Source of the DNA: UBA2334 sp964396895
Lineage (GTDB): Bacteria; Pseudomonadota; Gammaproteobacteria; Burkholderiales; Burkholderiaceae_C
Assembly (NCBI GenBank): GCA_964396895.1
Contig: CAYNGJ010000033.1
Coordinates: 1 to 24,885 of the forward strand
Direction: 5' to 3'
DNA: 24,885 nt
Below are positions 5,961 to 14,741 of this stretch, piece after piece. The position numbers and the translations under genes are program-made. The notes under the pieces were generated by a model. The model had not been told where the DNA came from. It saw nothing but the letters and a program-made list of their open reading frames with translations, and ran no database searches. How positions within the stretch are numbered: the first letter of the stretch is position 1; each line of letters starts with the position of its first letter.

Positions 5961-7904
5961 ATGACCCTACCCCCGCCAGCTTTGCCACCCACGCTTCAGC
6001 ACTGGCTGGGTGACATGGACGTGTGGTTGCTCGGCGAGGGCCGCCACCGCCGCCCCTGGCACAAGCTGGGCGCACACCCTCAGGCGGCCGACGGCGCACC
6101 AGGCACCGTGTTTGCGGTGTGGGCGCCCAATGCGCGGGCGGTGTCGGTGCTGGGCGACTTCAACGGCTGGAATGAACAGGCCCACCCCCTGCAGCTGCAA
6201 ACCCAATGCGGCGTGTGGCTGGGCTGGGTGCCCCATGTCGGCCCCGGCAGCCTCTACAAGTTTGCCGTGCTCGGTGCCGATGGCCAGGTGGTGCTCAAGG
6301 CCGACCCCATGGCCCGCGACACCGAGGGCGCACCGGGCCATGCCTCGCGCGTGGCCCCGGCCCTGACGGCGCCCCTGACCCGCCCAGGCGGCGCCACCGC
6401 GCCCCGGCCACACGGGGCGCAGGGTGGTCGGCCCATGGCCATTTACGAGGCGCATGTGGGCTCGTGGCGCCGCCCTGGCGGCCCGCACACCCTGCCGCAC
6501 TGGGACGATCTGGCCCGCGACCTGGTGCCCTACGTGGCCGACATGGGCTTCACCCACCTGGAGCTGCTGCCCGTCAACGAGCACCCCTTCTACGGCTCGT
6601 GGGGCTACCAGCCCACGGGCCTCTACACCCCCAGCGCCCGCTACGGCTCGCCACAGGCCTTTGCCCGCTTTGTGGACACCGTGCACCAAGCAGGCCTGAA
6701 GCTGCTGCTGGACTGGGTGCCCGCCCACTTTCCCACCGATGCCCACGCACTGGCCCGCTTCGACGGCACCGCCTTGTACGAGCACAGCGACCCGCGCGAA
6801 GGCTTCCACCGCGACTGGCACACCCTGATCTACAACTTTGGCCGCCACGAGGTGCGCAGTTTTCTGGTGGGCAATGCCCTGTACTGGATAGAGCAGTACG
6901 GCGTCGATGGCCTGCGGGTGGACGCCGTGGCCTCCATGCTCTACCGCGACTACAGCCGCCCGCCGGGCGAATGGGTGCCCAACCGCGACGGCGGGCGCGA
7001 GAACTACGAGGCCATCGCTTTTGTGCGCGAGTTGCACGACACCCTGCACGCCGAGGTCCCGCAGGCCGTGACGGTGGCCGAAGAGTCCACCGCCTTCCCC
7101 CGCGTGACCGGCGGCGAACGCGACGGCGGCCTGGGCTTTGACCACAAATGGAACCTGGGCTGGATGCACGACACCCTGGCCTACCTCGCGCTGGACCCCG
7201 TGCACCGGCGCTGGCACCACGACAAGCTCACCTTCGCGCTGGTGTACGCACACAGCGAAGACTATGTGCTGCCCCTCTCGCACGACGAGGTGGTGCACGG
7301 CAAGGGCTCGCTGCTCAACAAACTCTGGGGCGACCGCTGGCAGCAACTGGCCCAGCTGCGGGCGCTGTACGCCTGGATGTACGGCCACCCAGGCAAAAAG
7401 CTGCTGTTCATGGGAGGGGAGCTGGCCACCCCCACCGAGTGGAACCACGACACCGAACTCGACTGGGGCCTGCTGCACCAGCCCGACCACGCCGGCGTGC
7501 AGCGGCTGGTGCGCGACCTCAACCACCGCTACAGCCAGTGCCCCGCCCTGTACGAGCGCGACACCGCACCCGACGGTTTCGCTTGGCTGGTCGTGGACGA
7601 TGCCGAACACTCCGTGCTGGCCTTTGCCCGCCTGGGCCACCGCCCGCAAGACACCGTGGTGGTGGTGGCCAACTTCACCCCCGTGGTGCGCCACGGCTAC
7701 CGCGTGGGTCTGCCCGACGTTGCCACCCACGGCCTGTGGCACGAGGTGCTGAACACCGACTCCGCGCACTACGGCGGCAGCAACTGGGGCAACCACGGCC
7801 ATGTCCAGGCCGAGCCGGTGGCGATGCACGGGCACGCCCACTCGGCCGCGCTCACACTGCCCCCATTGGCTGTGGTGTGGTTGCAACCCAGCACCGCCGA
7901 ATGA
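5961..7904 (+). CDS. glgB: 1,4-alpha-glucan branching enzyme (GH13)
   Basis: GlgB cuts alpha-1,4 glucan chains and rejoins them by alpha-1,6 bonds, creating the branches of glycogen. The protein has 647 residues. An N-terminal CBM48/N2 domain (about 45-135, FAVWAPNARAVSVLGDFNGW) is followed by the GH13 barrel and a C-terminal beta domain. Catalytic residues are the nucleophile D321 (DGLRVDAVAS), the acid/base E374 (VAEEST) and D442 (SHDEVVHGK). The extra N1 domain of the 728-residue E. coli enzyme is missing, as in many short bacterial forms. The ATG at 5961 is followed by a natural N-terminus, with only a weak AGG as ribosome site. It is the first gene of the cluster, downstream of the RpoN-like promoter. 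Confidence 0.95.
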   Translation: MTLPPPALPPTLQHWLGDMDVWLLGEGRHRRPWHKLGAHPQAADGAPGTVFAVWAPNARAVSVLGDFNGWNEQAHPLQLQTQCGVWLGWVPHVGPGSLYKFAVLGADGQVVLKADPMARDTEGAPGHASRVAPALTAPLTRPGGATAPRPHGAQGGRPMAIYEAHVGSWRRPGGPHTLPHWDDLARDLVPYVADMGFTHLELLPVNEHPFYGSWGYQPTGLYTPSARYGSPQAFARFVDTVHQAGLKLLLDWVPAHFPTDAHALARFDGTALYEHSDPREGFHRDWHTLIYNFGRHEVRSFLVGNALYWIEQYGVDGLRVDAVASMLYRDYSRPPGEWVPNRDGGRENYEAIAFVRELHDTLHAEVPQAVTVAEESTAFPRVTGGERDGGLGFDHKWNLGWMHDTLAYLALDPVHRRWHHDKLTFALVYAHSEDYVLPLSHDEVVHGKGSLLNKLWGDRWQQLAQLRALYAWMYGHPGKKLLFMGGELATPTEWNHDTELDWGLLHQPDHAGVQRLVRDLNHRYSQCPALYERDTAPDGFAWLVVDDAEHSVLAFARLGHRPQDTVVVVANFTPVVRHGYRVGLPDVATHGLWHEVLNTDSAHYGGSNWGNHGHVQAEPVAMHGHAHSAALTLPPLAVVWLQPSTAE

Positions 7905-7966
7905 TTTTTATATAAAAATGGCTTCTACGGCAATACTGCATTCACTTTACAGCTCTTGTTTTCACC
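7903..7966 (+). repeat. Dispersed small repeat, copy B (glgB-glgX gap)
   Basis: The 63-base gap between glgB and glgX is almost entirely this AT-rich element: ATTTTTATATAAAAATGGCTTCTA, split here as TTTTTATATAAAA plus GGCTTCTA, then a diverged centre and TACAGCTCTTGTTTTCA. The GGCTTCTA block matches AGCTTCTA of copy C, and the left half matches copy D in reverse. The right part runs up to the start codon of glgX and so forms its leader. Confidence 0.55.
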
Positions 7967-7967
7967 A

Positions 7968-10283
7968 ATGAACAGGCTGCCCACCGTCCCCCCCCAAGGC
8001 AGTGCCTGGCCGCTGGGCGCCAGCTTGGCCCAAGGCTCAGGGCCCCTGGCGCAGCGCCAAGGCGTGAACTTTGCCGTGCACTCGCGCCACGCCACCGGGG
8101 TGGACGTGTGGCTGCACGGTGCCAGCGCCCCCTGGCCGCTGCAGGCGGCAGGCAACGGCATCTGGACGGCGTTTGTCCCCGACGTGGGGGCAGGCCAGGC
8201 CTATACCCTGCGCGCGCACGGGCCATGGGCGCCCCACCTGGGCCACCGCTTCCACAGCGCCCAACCCCTCATCGACCCCTGGGGCCTGGCACTGGTGGGC
8301 AACCCCCACCCCCAGGCGCTGCCCACACCCGCCGAGCCCAAGGCGGGGTTCACGCCGCCCCCCTTCCCCCAGTGCCTGGTGGTGGACCGCCAAGCCGAGC
8401 TGGCCGCCGGCGCCGCCCTCAGCCCCCGCCCCGCCGTGGCCGACGACCGCGTGGTGCTGTACGAGGTGCACGTCAAATCCCTCACCCGACTGCACCCCGC
8501 CCTGCCCCCCGACCTGCGAGGCAGCTACGCCGGGCTGGCCCACCCCGCGGTGCTGGGCCAGCTGCAACAACTCGGCGTGACCACGCTGTGCCTGCTGCCC
8601 GTGCACCAGCACCTCACCGAACGCCATCTGCTGGAGCGCGGCCTGCGCAACCACTGGGGCTACAACCCGCTGCAGGTGTTTGTGCCCGAGCCCGCCTACG
8701 CCGCGTGCACCGGAGGCCAGCCGCCCCACACCCCCGCCCAGGCCCAGGCCGTGCGCGACGAGTTCCGCCAACTGGTGGATGCCGCCCACCGCCACGGCCT
8801 GCAGGTGGTGCTTGACGTGGTGTTCAACCACACCGCCGAGGGAGACCTCAGCGGCCCCGTGCTCAGCTGGCGCGGCCTGGACCACGCCAGCTGGTACGCC
8901 CTGGGCGACGGGGGCCAACCCCTCAACTTCAGCGGCTGCGGCAACACCGTGCACCTGGGTGACCCGCTGGCCGTGCGCTGGGTCATGGACAGCCTTCGCT
9001 GGTGGGTGCAGGCCTACGGGGTGGACGGGTTCCGCTTCGACCTCGCACCCGCCCTGGGCCGCCAAGCCAGCCAGGGCCACCGCTTCAACCCCCACACACC
9101 ACTGCTCACGGCCATGGCGCAAGACCCGGTGCTCGCGGGCGTGCACCTCATCGCCGAGCCGTGGGACCTGGGGCCAGACGGCTACCACCTGGGTCGTTTT
9201 CCGGCCGGCTGGCTGGAGTGGAACGACCGCTTCCGCGACACCGTGCGCGCCTTCTGGCTGGGCCACCCGTGCACCCCCGGCGAATTGGCGCGCCGCCTGT
9301 TCGGCTCCAGCGACCTGTTCCAACACCATGGCCGCAGACCCCAGGCCAGCGTCAACCTCGTCACCGCCCACGACGGCTTCACCTTGGCCGACCTCACCGC
9401 CTACACCCACAAACACAACGAGGCCAACGGCGAGCACAACCGTGACGGCCACAGCCACAACCTCTCGGCCAACGCCGGGGTCGAAGGGCCCAGCGCCGAC
9501 CCCGGTGTGCAGGCCCGCCGCCAGGGCTGGCAACGCGCCCTGCTGGCCACCCTGTTCTGTGCCCAGGGCACGCCACAGCTGCTGGCGGGGGACGAAATGG
9601 GCCACAGCCAGCAAGGCAACAACAACGCTTACTGCCAGGACAACCCCACCACCTGGCTGGACTGGGCCGGGACCGACACTGGGTTGACCCGTTTCGTGGC
9701 CGGGCTGGCCACCCTGCGCCGCACCTACCCCGGTCTGCGCAGCCACCTCTGGTTCACCGGCCAAACGGCCCCCGGCCACCGGGCACCACCCGGTTTCGAG
9801 TCACACCGCCCCCTGTGCGCCCAAGTCCAAGGCCGCGAAGACTGCCACCGAAGTTGCCCCCACCCCTGCGCCTGGGCCCAGGGCGACAGCGACCCCGACG
9901 TGACCTGGCGCGGCCTCGACGGCGCCCCCATGACGCCCGAACGCTGGAACAACCCCCAGCTGCGCAGCTTGGCCTGTGTGCTGGTGGTGGGCGAAAACCA
10001 CCACCCCCCCACGGAACGCCTGTTACTGGCCCTGCACGCCAGCGAACACGCCCAAACCTTGGCGCTGCCCCCCGGCCTGTGGCTGCCCGTGCTCGACAGC
10101 GCACAGGGTCTGGCCCCGGGGTGTCCCTCCGGCACCACCCCCGCAGCCGCCATCAGCGGTCAGCTGTACCTGAGCGACCCCACCGTGTGTCTGCTGGTGC
10201 AAAGCCTCTGCCCTCCGGTGCGCGTGCCCCTCCACGCGCGCCCCTCCGACCCACCCGACCGCGCCACCGCCCACACCCCGTGA
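7968..10283 (+). CDS. glgX: Glycogen debranching enzyme (isoamylase type, GH13)
   Basis: GlgX hydrolyses alpha-1,6 branches left after phosphorylase has trimmed glycogen. The ATG at 7968 gives 771 residues; a TTG at 7956 in the same frame is a less likely start, and neither has a clear Shine-Dalgarno. An N-terminal CBM48 (about 10-90) precedes the GH13 barrel. Catalytic residues are D358 (GVDGFRFDLA), E397 (IAEPWDLG) and D469 (TAHDGFTL). Compared with the roughly 657-residue E. coli enzyme it is long. Part of the extra length is a 45-residue insertion (599-643) between the WFTG and DVTW blocks, with four Cys residues and many His and Pro. The C-terminus ends in a Pro/Arg-rich tail. The TGA overlaps the malQ start (GTGA). 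Assignment is firm; the role of the insertion is unknown. Confidence 0.93.
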   Translation: MNRLPTVPPQGSAWPLGASLAQGSGPLAQRQGVNFAVHSRHATGVDVWLHGASAPWPLQAAGNGIWTAFVPDVGAGQAYTLRAHGPWAPHLGHRFHSAQPLIDPWGLALVGNPHPQALPTPAEPKAGFTPPPFPQCLVVDRQAELAAGAALSPRPAVADDRVVLYEVHVKSLTRLHPALPPDLRGSYAGLAHPAVLGQLQQLGVTTLCLLPVHQHLTERHLLERGLRNHWGYNPLQVFVPEPAYAACTGGQPPHTPAQAQAVRDEFRQLVDAAHRHGLQVVLDVVFNHTAEGDLSGPVLSWRGLDHASWYALGDGGQPLNFSGCGNTVHLGDPLAVRWVMDSLRWWVQAYGVDGFRFDLAPALGRQASQGHRFNPHTPLLTAMAQDPVLAGVHLIAEPWDLGPDGYHLGRFPAGWLEWNDRFRDTVRAFWLGHPCTPGELARRLFGSSDLFQHHGRRPQASVNLVTAHDGFTLADLTAYTHKHNEANGEHNRDGHSHNLSANAGVEGPSADPGVQARRQGWQRALLATLFCAQGTPQLLAGDEMGHSQQGNNNAYCQDNPTTWLDWAGTDTGLTRFVAGLATLRRTYPGLRSHLWFTGQTAPGHRAPPGFESHRPLCAQVQGREDCHRSCPHPCAWAQGDSDPDVTWRGLDGAPMTPERWNNPQLRSLACVLVVGENHHPPTERLLLALHASEHAQTLALPPGLWLPVLDSAQGLAPGCPSGTTPAAAISGQLYLSDPTVCLLVQSLCPPVRVPLHARPSDPPDRATAHTP

Positions 10284-11809
10284 ACGCCAGCCGCCACCCC
10301 CTGTTGTCGCGCCGCACCAGCGGCGTGCTGCTGCACCCCACCAGCCTGCCCGGCCCCCACGGCTCGGGCGACCTCGGCCCCTCGGCGCGCCACTTCGTGG
10401 ACTGGCTGGCCGCCGCCGGGCAGACACTCTGGCAAATCCTGCCACTGCACCCCGTGGGCGCCGGCCATTCGCCCTACCAAAGTCCCTCTGCCTTTGCCGG
10501 TAATCCCCTGCTGGTGGACCTGGACGATCTGGTGCGCGAAGGGTGGCTGCCCTGGCAACCACCCAAGGGCTTTGACACCCAGCACTGCGAGTTCGAGCGC
10601 GTCATTCCCCACCGCATGGCCGCGTTGCGCCAGGCCTGGCGCGGGTTTGACGAGCGCGCCAACGAGGCCGACCGCGCCAGCCTGGACGCCTTTTGCGCCA
10701 GCCAGGCCCATTGGTTGGACGACCACACGCTGTTCATGGTGCTGGACCACACCCATGGCGGCCCCTGGACCCAATGGCCCCACGCCCTGGCCCGACGCGA
10801 CCCCCAGGCCCTGGCCGAGTGCCGCGCCCAGGCCAGCGCCGAGTTGGGGTTCTGGGCGTTTGTGCAGTGGCGTTTCTGGACCCAGTGGCAGCGCCTGCGC
10901 CAGTACGCCCACCAGCGCGGCGTGCACCTGGTGGGCGACGTGCCCATCTTCGTGGCCCACCACAGCGCCGACGTGTGGGCCAACGCGGGCCAGTACCTGC
11001 TGGACCCCCAGGGCGAGCCCCAGGTGGTGGCTGGCGTGCCCCCCGACTACTTCAGCGCCACCGGTCAGCGCTGGGGCAACCCGCTGTTCAACTGGGCGGC
11101 CATGGCCCAGGACGGGTATCGGTGGTGGAAACAACGCTTGGGCCACCTGTTGCAGCTGGTGGACCTGGTGCGGTTGGACCACTTCAGGGGCTTCGATGCC
11201 TACTGGGCCATTCCCGCCCACGAGCCCACCGCCCTGACGGGCGAGTGGCGCCCGGGGCCCGGCATGGCCTTGTTCGACGCCCTCACCGCCGAGCTGGGCC
11301 CACTGCCCATCATTGCCGAAGACCTGGGCCACATCACCGACGGTGTGCGCCAGCTGCTGCACGACTGTGGTCTGCCTGGCATGCGGGTGCTGCAGTTTGC
11401 CTTTGGCGGCACCGCGGACAACCCCTACCTGCCGCACAACCACACCCCGGCGTCGGTGGTGTACACCGGCACCCACGACAACGACACCACCGTGGGCTGG
11501 TGGCACAGCGCAGCGCCCACCCAGCAGCGCGCCGTGCGCGACTACCTGGGTCCGGTGCAAGGCGACAGCGTGCACTGGACGCTGATGCGCATGGCCTCCC
11601 AATCGGTGGCGCGCACCTGCATCGCCCCGTTTCAGGACGTGCTGGGCCTGGACGGGCGCCACCGCATGAACACCCCTGGCCTGGCCACCGGCTGCTGGAC
11701 CTGGCGCTTCGAGTGGAGCGCCGTGGGCCACGAGCCCGCCGAACGCCTGCGGGCCATGGCCAGCGCCCACGGACGCCTGTCACATCCCCCTGCAAGGAGC
11801 ACCCCATGA
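10280..11809 (+). CDS. malQ: 4-alpha-glucanotransferase (amylomaltase, GH77)
   Basis: MalQ transfers glucan segments between malto-oligosaccharides, recycling the short chains freed by GlgX into substrates for GlgP. I chose the GTG at 10280 because it overlaps the glgX stop as GTGA and gives the typical short-form N-terminus, SGVLLHPTSLPGPHGSGDLG; the open frame continues upstream inside glgX but without family similarity. The 509 residues match the short GH77 class (about 500), not the longer 694-residue E. coli form. Catalytic residues are D300 (RLDHFRGF), E347 (IAEDLG) and D400 (THDNDT). The stop overlaps the glgC ATG (ATGA), so translation of glgX, malQ and glgC is coupled. Confidence 0.95.
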   Translation: MNASRHPLLSRRTSGVLLHPTSLPGPHGSGDLGPSARHFVDWLAAAGQTLWQILPLHPVGAGHSPYQSPSAFAGNPLLVDLDDLVREGWLPWQPPKGFDTQHCEFERVIPHRMAALRQAWRGFDERANEADRASLDAFCASQAHWLDDHTLFMVLDHTHGGPWTQWPHALARRDPQALAECRAQASAELGFWAFVQWRFWTQWQRLRQYAHQRGVHLVGDVPIFVAHHSADVWANAGQYLLDPQGEPQVVAGVPPDYFSATGQRWGNPLFNWAAMAQDGYRWWKQRLGHLLQLVDLVRLDHFRGFDAYWAIPAHEPTALTGEWRPGPGMALFDALTAELGPLPIIAEDLGHITDGVRQLLHDCGLPGMRVLQFAFGGTADNPYLPHNHTPASVVYTGTHDNDTTVGWWHSAAPTQQRAVRDYLGPVQGDSVHWTLMRMASQSVARTCIAPFQDVLGLDGRHRMNTPGLATGCWTWRFEWSAVGHEPAERLRAMASAHGRLSHPPARSTP

Positions 11810-13113
11810 ACACCCCCACCCCACAAACCCTGGCCAAACGCACCGTGGCCCTGGTGCTGGCCGGCGGCAGAGGTTCGCGCCTGGCCGCGCTGACCGACCG
11901 GCGCACCAAACCGGCGGTGTACTTCGGGGGCAAGTTCCGCATCATCGACTTCGCGCTCTCCAACTGCCTGAACTCGGGCGTGCGCCGCATCGGTGTGCTC
12001 ACCCAGTACAAGTCGCACAGCCTGCTGCGCCACCTGCAGCGCGGCTGGAGTTTTCTGCGCAACGAATTCAACGAGTTCATCGACCTGCTGCCCGCCCAGC
12101 AGCGCATGGGCGACGAAAGCTGGTACCTGGGCACCGCCGATGCCGTGTACCAGAACCTGGACATCCTGCGGGCACACCGGCCCGAGTACATCCTGGTGCT
12201 GGCGGGCGACCACATCTACAAAATGGACTACGCCAACCTCATTGCCGACCACGTGGCCCAGGGCAAGCTGTGCACCGTGGCCTGCATCGAGGTGCCGCTG
12301 GCCGAAGCCAGTGCCTTTGGTGTCATGGCCATCGACGAACAGCGCCGCATCGTCAGCTTCACCGAAAAGCCCGCCCAGCCCACGCCCATGCCCGGCAAAC
12401 CGGGTGTGGCACTGGCCAGCATGGGCATTTACGTGTTCCACGCCGAACACCTGTTTCAGGCCCTGACCGACGATGCCGCCCTCAGCGGTTCCAGCCGCGA
12501 TTTCGGCAAAGACATCATTCCCGCGCTGGTGGCCCAGGGCCAGGCGGTGGCCCACCCCTTTGACCTGTCCTGCGTCAAAAGTGTGCCCGAAGCCCCCACC
12601 TACTGGCGCGACGTGGGCACCGTGGACGCTTACTGGCAGGCCAACATCGACCTGACCGACACCGTGCCCGAGCTCGACATGTACGACCGCAACTGGCCGA
12701 TCTGGACCTACCAGGAGCAGCTGCCCCCCGCCAAGTTCGTGTTTGACGACGACGGTCGCAGGGGCATGGCCGTGGACTCGTTGGTGTCGGGCGGCAGCAT
12801 CATTTCGGGCGCTCACCTGCGGCGCACTGTGCTGTTCTCCAACGTGCGGGTGCACTCCTACGCCGAGGTCGAAGAATCCGTGGTGCTGCCCGAGGTCAGC
12901 ATTGGCCGCCACTGCCGCTTGCGCAAGGTGGTCATCGACTACGGCTGCACCCTGCCCGACGGGCTGTGCATCGGGTACGACGCCGCGCTGGACGCCCAGC
13001 GCTTTTTCCGCACCGATGCCGGCGTGGTGCTGGTCACCCGCGACATGCTGGCTGCCCTGCCCAGCCAGCCCCCGGTGTCTGCGGCTGCCGCCACACCCAC
13101 CACCAAGGCCTGA
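11806..13113 (+). CDS. glgC: Glucose-1-phosphate adenylyltransferase (ADP-glucose pyrophosphorylase)
   Basis: GlgC makes ADP-glucose and pyrophosphate from glucose-1-phosphate and ATP, the committed and usually allosterically controlled step of glycogen synthesis. It has 435 residues. The N-terminal nucleotidyltransferase domain carries LAGGRGSRL (18-26), KPAVYFGGKFRIIDF (K43 corresponds to the E. coli activator-site Lys39), the WYLGTADAVYQN nucleotide loop, the GDHIYKMDY metal site and a FTEKP sugar-phosphate motif. A C-terminal left-handed beta-helix follows (about 310-415). The ATG at 11806 has an excellent Shine-Dalgarno (AAGGAG) lying inside the end of malQ, so it can initiate independently as well as by coupling. 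The close match to the FBP-activated type around K43 suggests activation by fructose-1,6-bisphosphate, which is inference. Confidence 0.96.
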   Translation: MNTPTPQTLAKRTVALVLAGGRGSRLAALTDRRTKPAVYFGGKFRIIDFALSNCLNSGVRRIGVLTQYKSHSLLRHLQRGWSFLRNEFNEFIDLLPAQQRMGDESWYLGTADAVYQNLDILRAHRPEYILVLAGDHIYKMDYANLIADHVAQGKLCTVACIEVPLAEASAFGVMAIDEQRRIVSFTEKPAQPTPMPGKPGVALASMGIYVFHAEHLFQALTDDAALSGSSRDFGKDIIPALVAQGQAVAHPFDLSCVKSVPEAPTYWRDVGTVDAYWQANIDLTDTVPELDMYDRNWPIWTYQEQLPPAKFVFDDDGRRGMAVDSLVSGGSIISGAHLRRTVLFSNVRVHSYAEVEESVVLPEVSIGRHCRLRKVVIDYGCTLPDGLCIGYDAALDAQRFFRTDAGVVLVTRDMLAALPSQPPVSAAAATPTTKA

Positions 13114-13116
13114 GCC

Positions 13117-14670
13117 ATGCACGTGCTCTACGTCTGCACCGAGGTGTTCCCGCTGCTCAAAACCGGTGGCCTGGCCGATGTCAGCGCGGCCCTGCCGCAC
13201 GCGCTGCACCAAGAGGGCGCTCAGGTCACGCTGCTGCTGCCGGGCTTTCCAGCGCTGCAAGCGGGGTTTGACGCCACCGGCCCCGCTGTGCGCCTGCCCG
13301 TGCGGGGCAACCCCGCCTTGCCCACCGGGTTGGGCCCGCACTGGGCCGACGCCGCCACCACCCCCACGCTGCAGGCGGGCCTGCTGCGGGACAGCGGCCA
13401 GCCCACCCTGCTGCTGACCGCACCAGCACTGTTCGGACGCGAGGGCAACCCCTACCTCGACCCCCAGGGCCAACCCTGGCCCGACAACCCCTTGCGTTTT
13501 GCCTGGCTGGGTTGGGCCGCTGCACTGGTGGGCGCTGGCCTGGTGCCAGGCCTGCCCGGCATGGACGCGCCCCCCGATGTGGTGCACGGCCACGACTGGC
13601 ACGCCGGCCTGGCCATGGCCTACCTGCAACAGCTCAAAGGCCGTGCGCCCCACACACCGGCCAGCGTATTCACCGTCCACAACCTGGCCTACCAGGGCCT
13701 GTGCGGCCCCGAGTGGCTGGGCCCACTGGGCCTGCCACCCAGCGTGTTCGGGTTGCAGGGGCTGGAGTTTTTCGGGCAGGTCTCGTTCATGAAGGCCGGG
13801 CTGCAGTTCGCCGATGCACTCACCACCGTCAGCCCCGGTTACGCCCGTGAAATCACCGAACCCGACCAAGGCTGCGGGCTCGACGGCCTGCTGCGCCACC
13901 GACAGGATCGGCTGCACGGCATCCTCAACGGGGTGGATGACCGGGTCTGGAACCCCGAGCACGACGCCCTGGCCCCGCACACCTTCAGCGCCAGTGACCT
14001 GGGTGGCAAAACCCACGCCAAGGCCGCGCTGCAAACCGAGCTGGCATTGCAGGTGGCCCCCAGCGCCCCGCTGCTGGTGGTGGTGAGCCGCTTGACCGAG
14101 CAAAAAGGTCTGCACCTGCTGCCCGAGGTGGTGGACGACTGGGTGCACCAAGGTGGCCAGCTGGCGGTGCTGGGGACGGGAGATGCCACCATCGAAAACG
14201 CCCTGGCCCAGTGCGCACAGCGCCACCCCCACCAGGTGGCCCTGCGCCTGGGTTACCACGAGGCCCTGGCCCACCGCCTCATGGCGGGGGGCGATGCCAT
14301 TGCCGTGCCCTCGCGCTTTGAGCCCTGCGGCCTCACCCAGCTGTACGGTCTGCGCTACGGCACCTTGCCCGTGGTGCGCGCTGTGGGTGGGTTGGCCGAC
14401 ACCGTCACCGACTGCCGCCTCGAAGCCATCGACGACGGCAGCGCCACCGGCATCGTCTTCCACGACTTCAGTGCGCTGGGACTGCGCACCGCGCTGCAGC
14501 GCACCCTGGCGCTGTACCGTCGCCCGGCCGACTGGGCGAAGGTGCAGCAAAACGCCATGGCCCAGCGCTTTGGCTGGCGCGATGCCGCCCGCGCCTACCT
14601 GCGGCTCTACCAGTCGCTGCGGCCCACGGCCACGCCACCCCGCGCCCAGCCGGGCACGGCTTCTGCTTGA
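13117..14670 (+). CDS. glgA: Glycogen synthase (ADP-glucose type, GT5)
   Basis: GlgA adds glucose from ADP-glucose to the non-reducing ends of glycogen. It has 517 residues, slightly longer than the 477 of E. coli, partly through a Pro/Ala-rich C-terminal tail. The two Rossmann domains of GT-B glycosyltransferases are evident: KTGGLADV with ADP-glucose-binding K15, HGHDWHAGL, TVHNLAYQG, then SRLTEQKGL and the PSRFEPCGLTQLYGLRYG motif with the conserved Glu and Cys. The ATG follows the glgC stop after three bases, so the two biosynthetic genes form a tight pair. Only a weak AAGG lies upstream. Confidence 0.96.
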   Translation: MHVLYVCTEVFPLLKTGGLADVSAALPHALHQEGAQVTLLLPGFPALQAGFDATGPAVRLPVRGNPALPTGLGPHWADAATTPTLQAGLLRDSGQPTLLLTAPALFGREGNPYLDPQGQPWPDNPLRFAWLGWAAALVGAGLVPGLPGMDAPPDVVHGHDWHAGLAMAYLQQLKGRAPHTPASVFTVHNLAYQGLCGPEWLGPLGLPPSVFGLQGLEFFGQVSFMKAGLQFADALTTVSPGYAREITEPDQGCGLDGLLRHRQDRLHGILNGVDDRVWNPEHDALAPHTFSASDLGGKTHAKAALQTELALQVAPSAPLLVVVSRLTEQKGLHLLPEVVDDWVHQGGQLAVLGTGDATIENALAQCAQRHPHQVALRLGYHEALAHRLMAGGDAIAVPSRFEPCGLTQLYGLRYGTLPVVRAVGGLADTVTDCRLEAIDDGSATGIVFHDFSALGLRTALQRTLALYRRPADWAKVQQNAMAQRFGWRDAARAYLRLYQSLRPTATPPRAQPGTASA

Positions 14671-14741
14671 GTGGACCCACACCACCCGCCCTCTGACCCG
14701 TCCCGTGGGGTTCGCCCCGCCCACGCCCAGGCCTTTGCACC

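Noticed and set aside
4501..6099. A 532-codon minus-strand open frame across the kinase gene and the glgB promoter gap
   Set aside because: It is antisense to a complete histidine kinase, spans a regulatory gap, and has no recognisable motif.
5967..7886. A 639-codon minus-strand open frame opposite glgB
   Set aside because: It has the same composition artefact; the plus strand carries a complete branching enzyme with all catalytic residues.
8037..9779. A 580-codon minus-strand open frame opposite glgX
   Set aside because: It is a shadow of glgX, with Gly/Val/Gln-rich composition and no family motif.
11632..14724. A 1030-codon minus-strand open frame opposite glgC and glgA
   Set aside because: It is antisense to two certain genes, is low-complexity Gly/Val/His/Gln-rich, and arises from the strong G/C bias at third codon positions. 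It has no recognisable domain.
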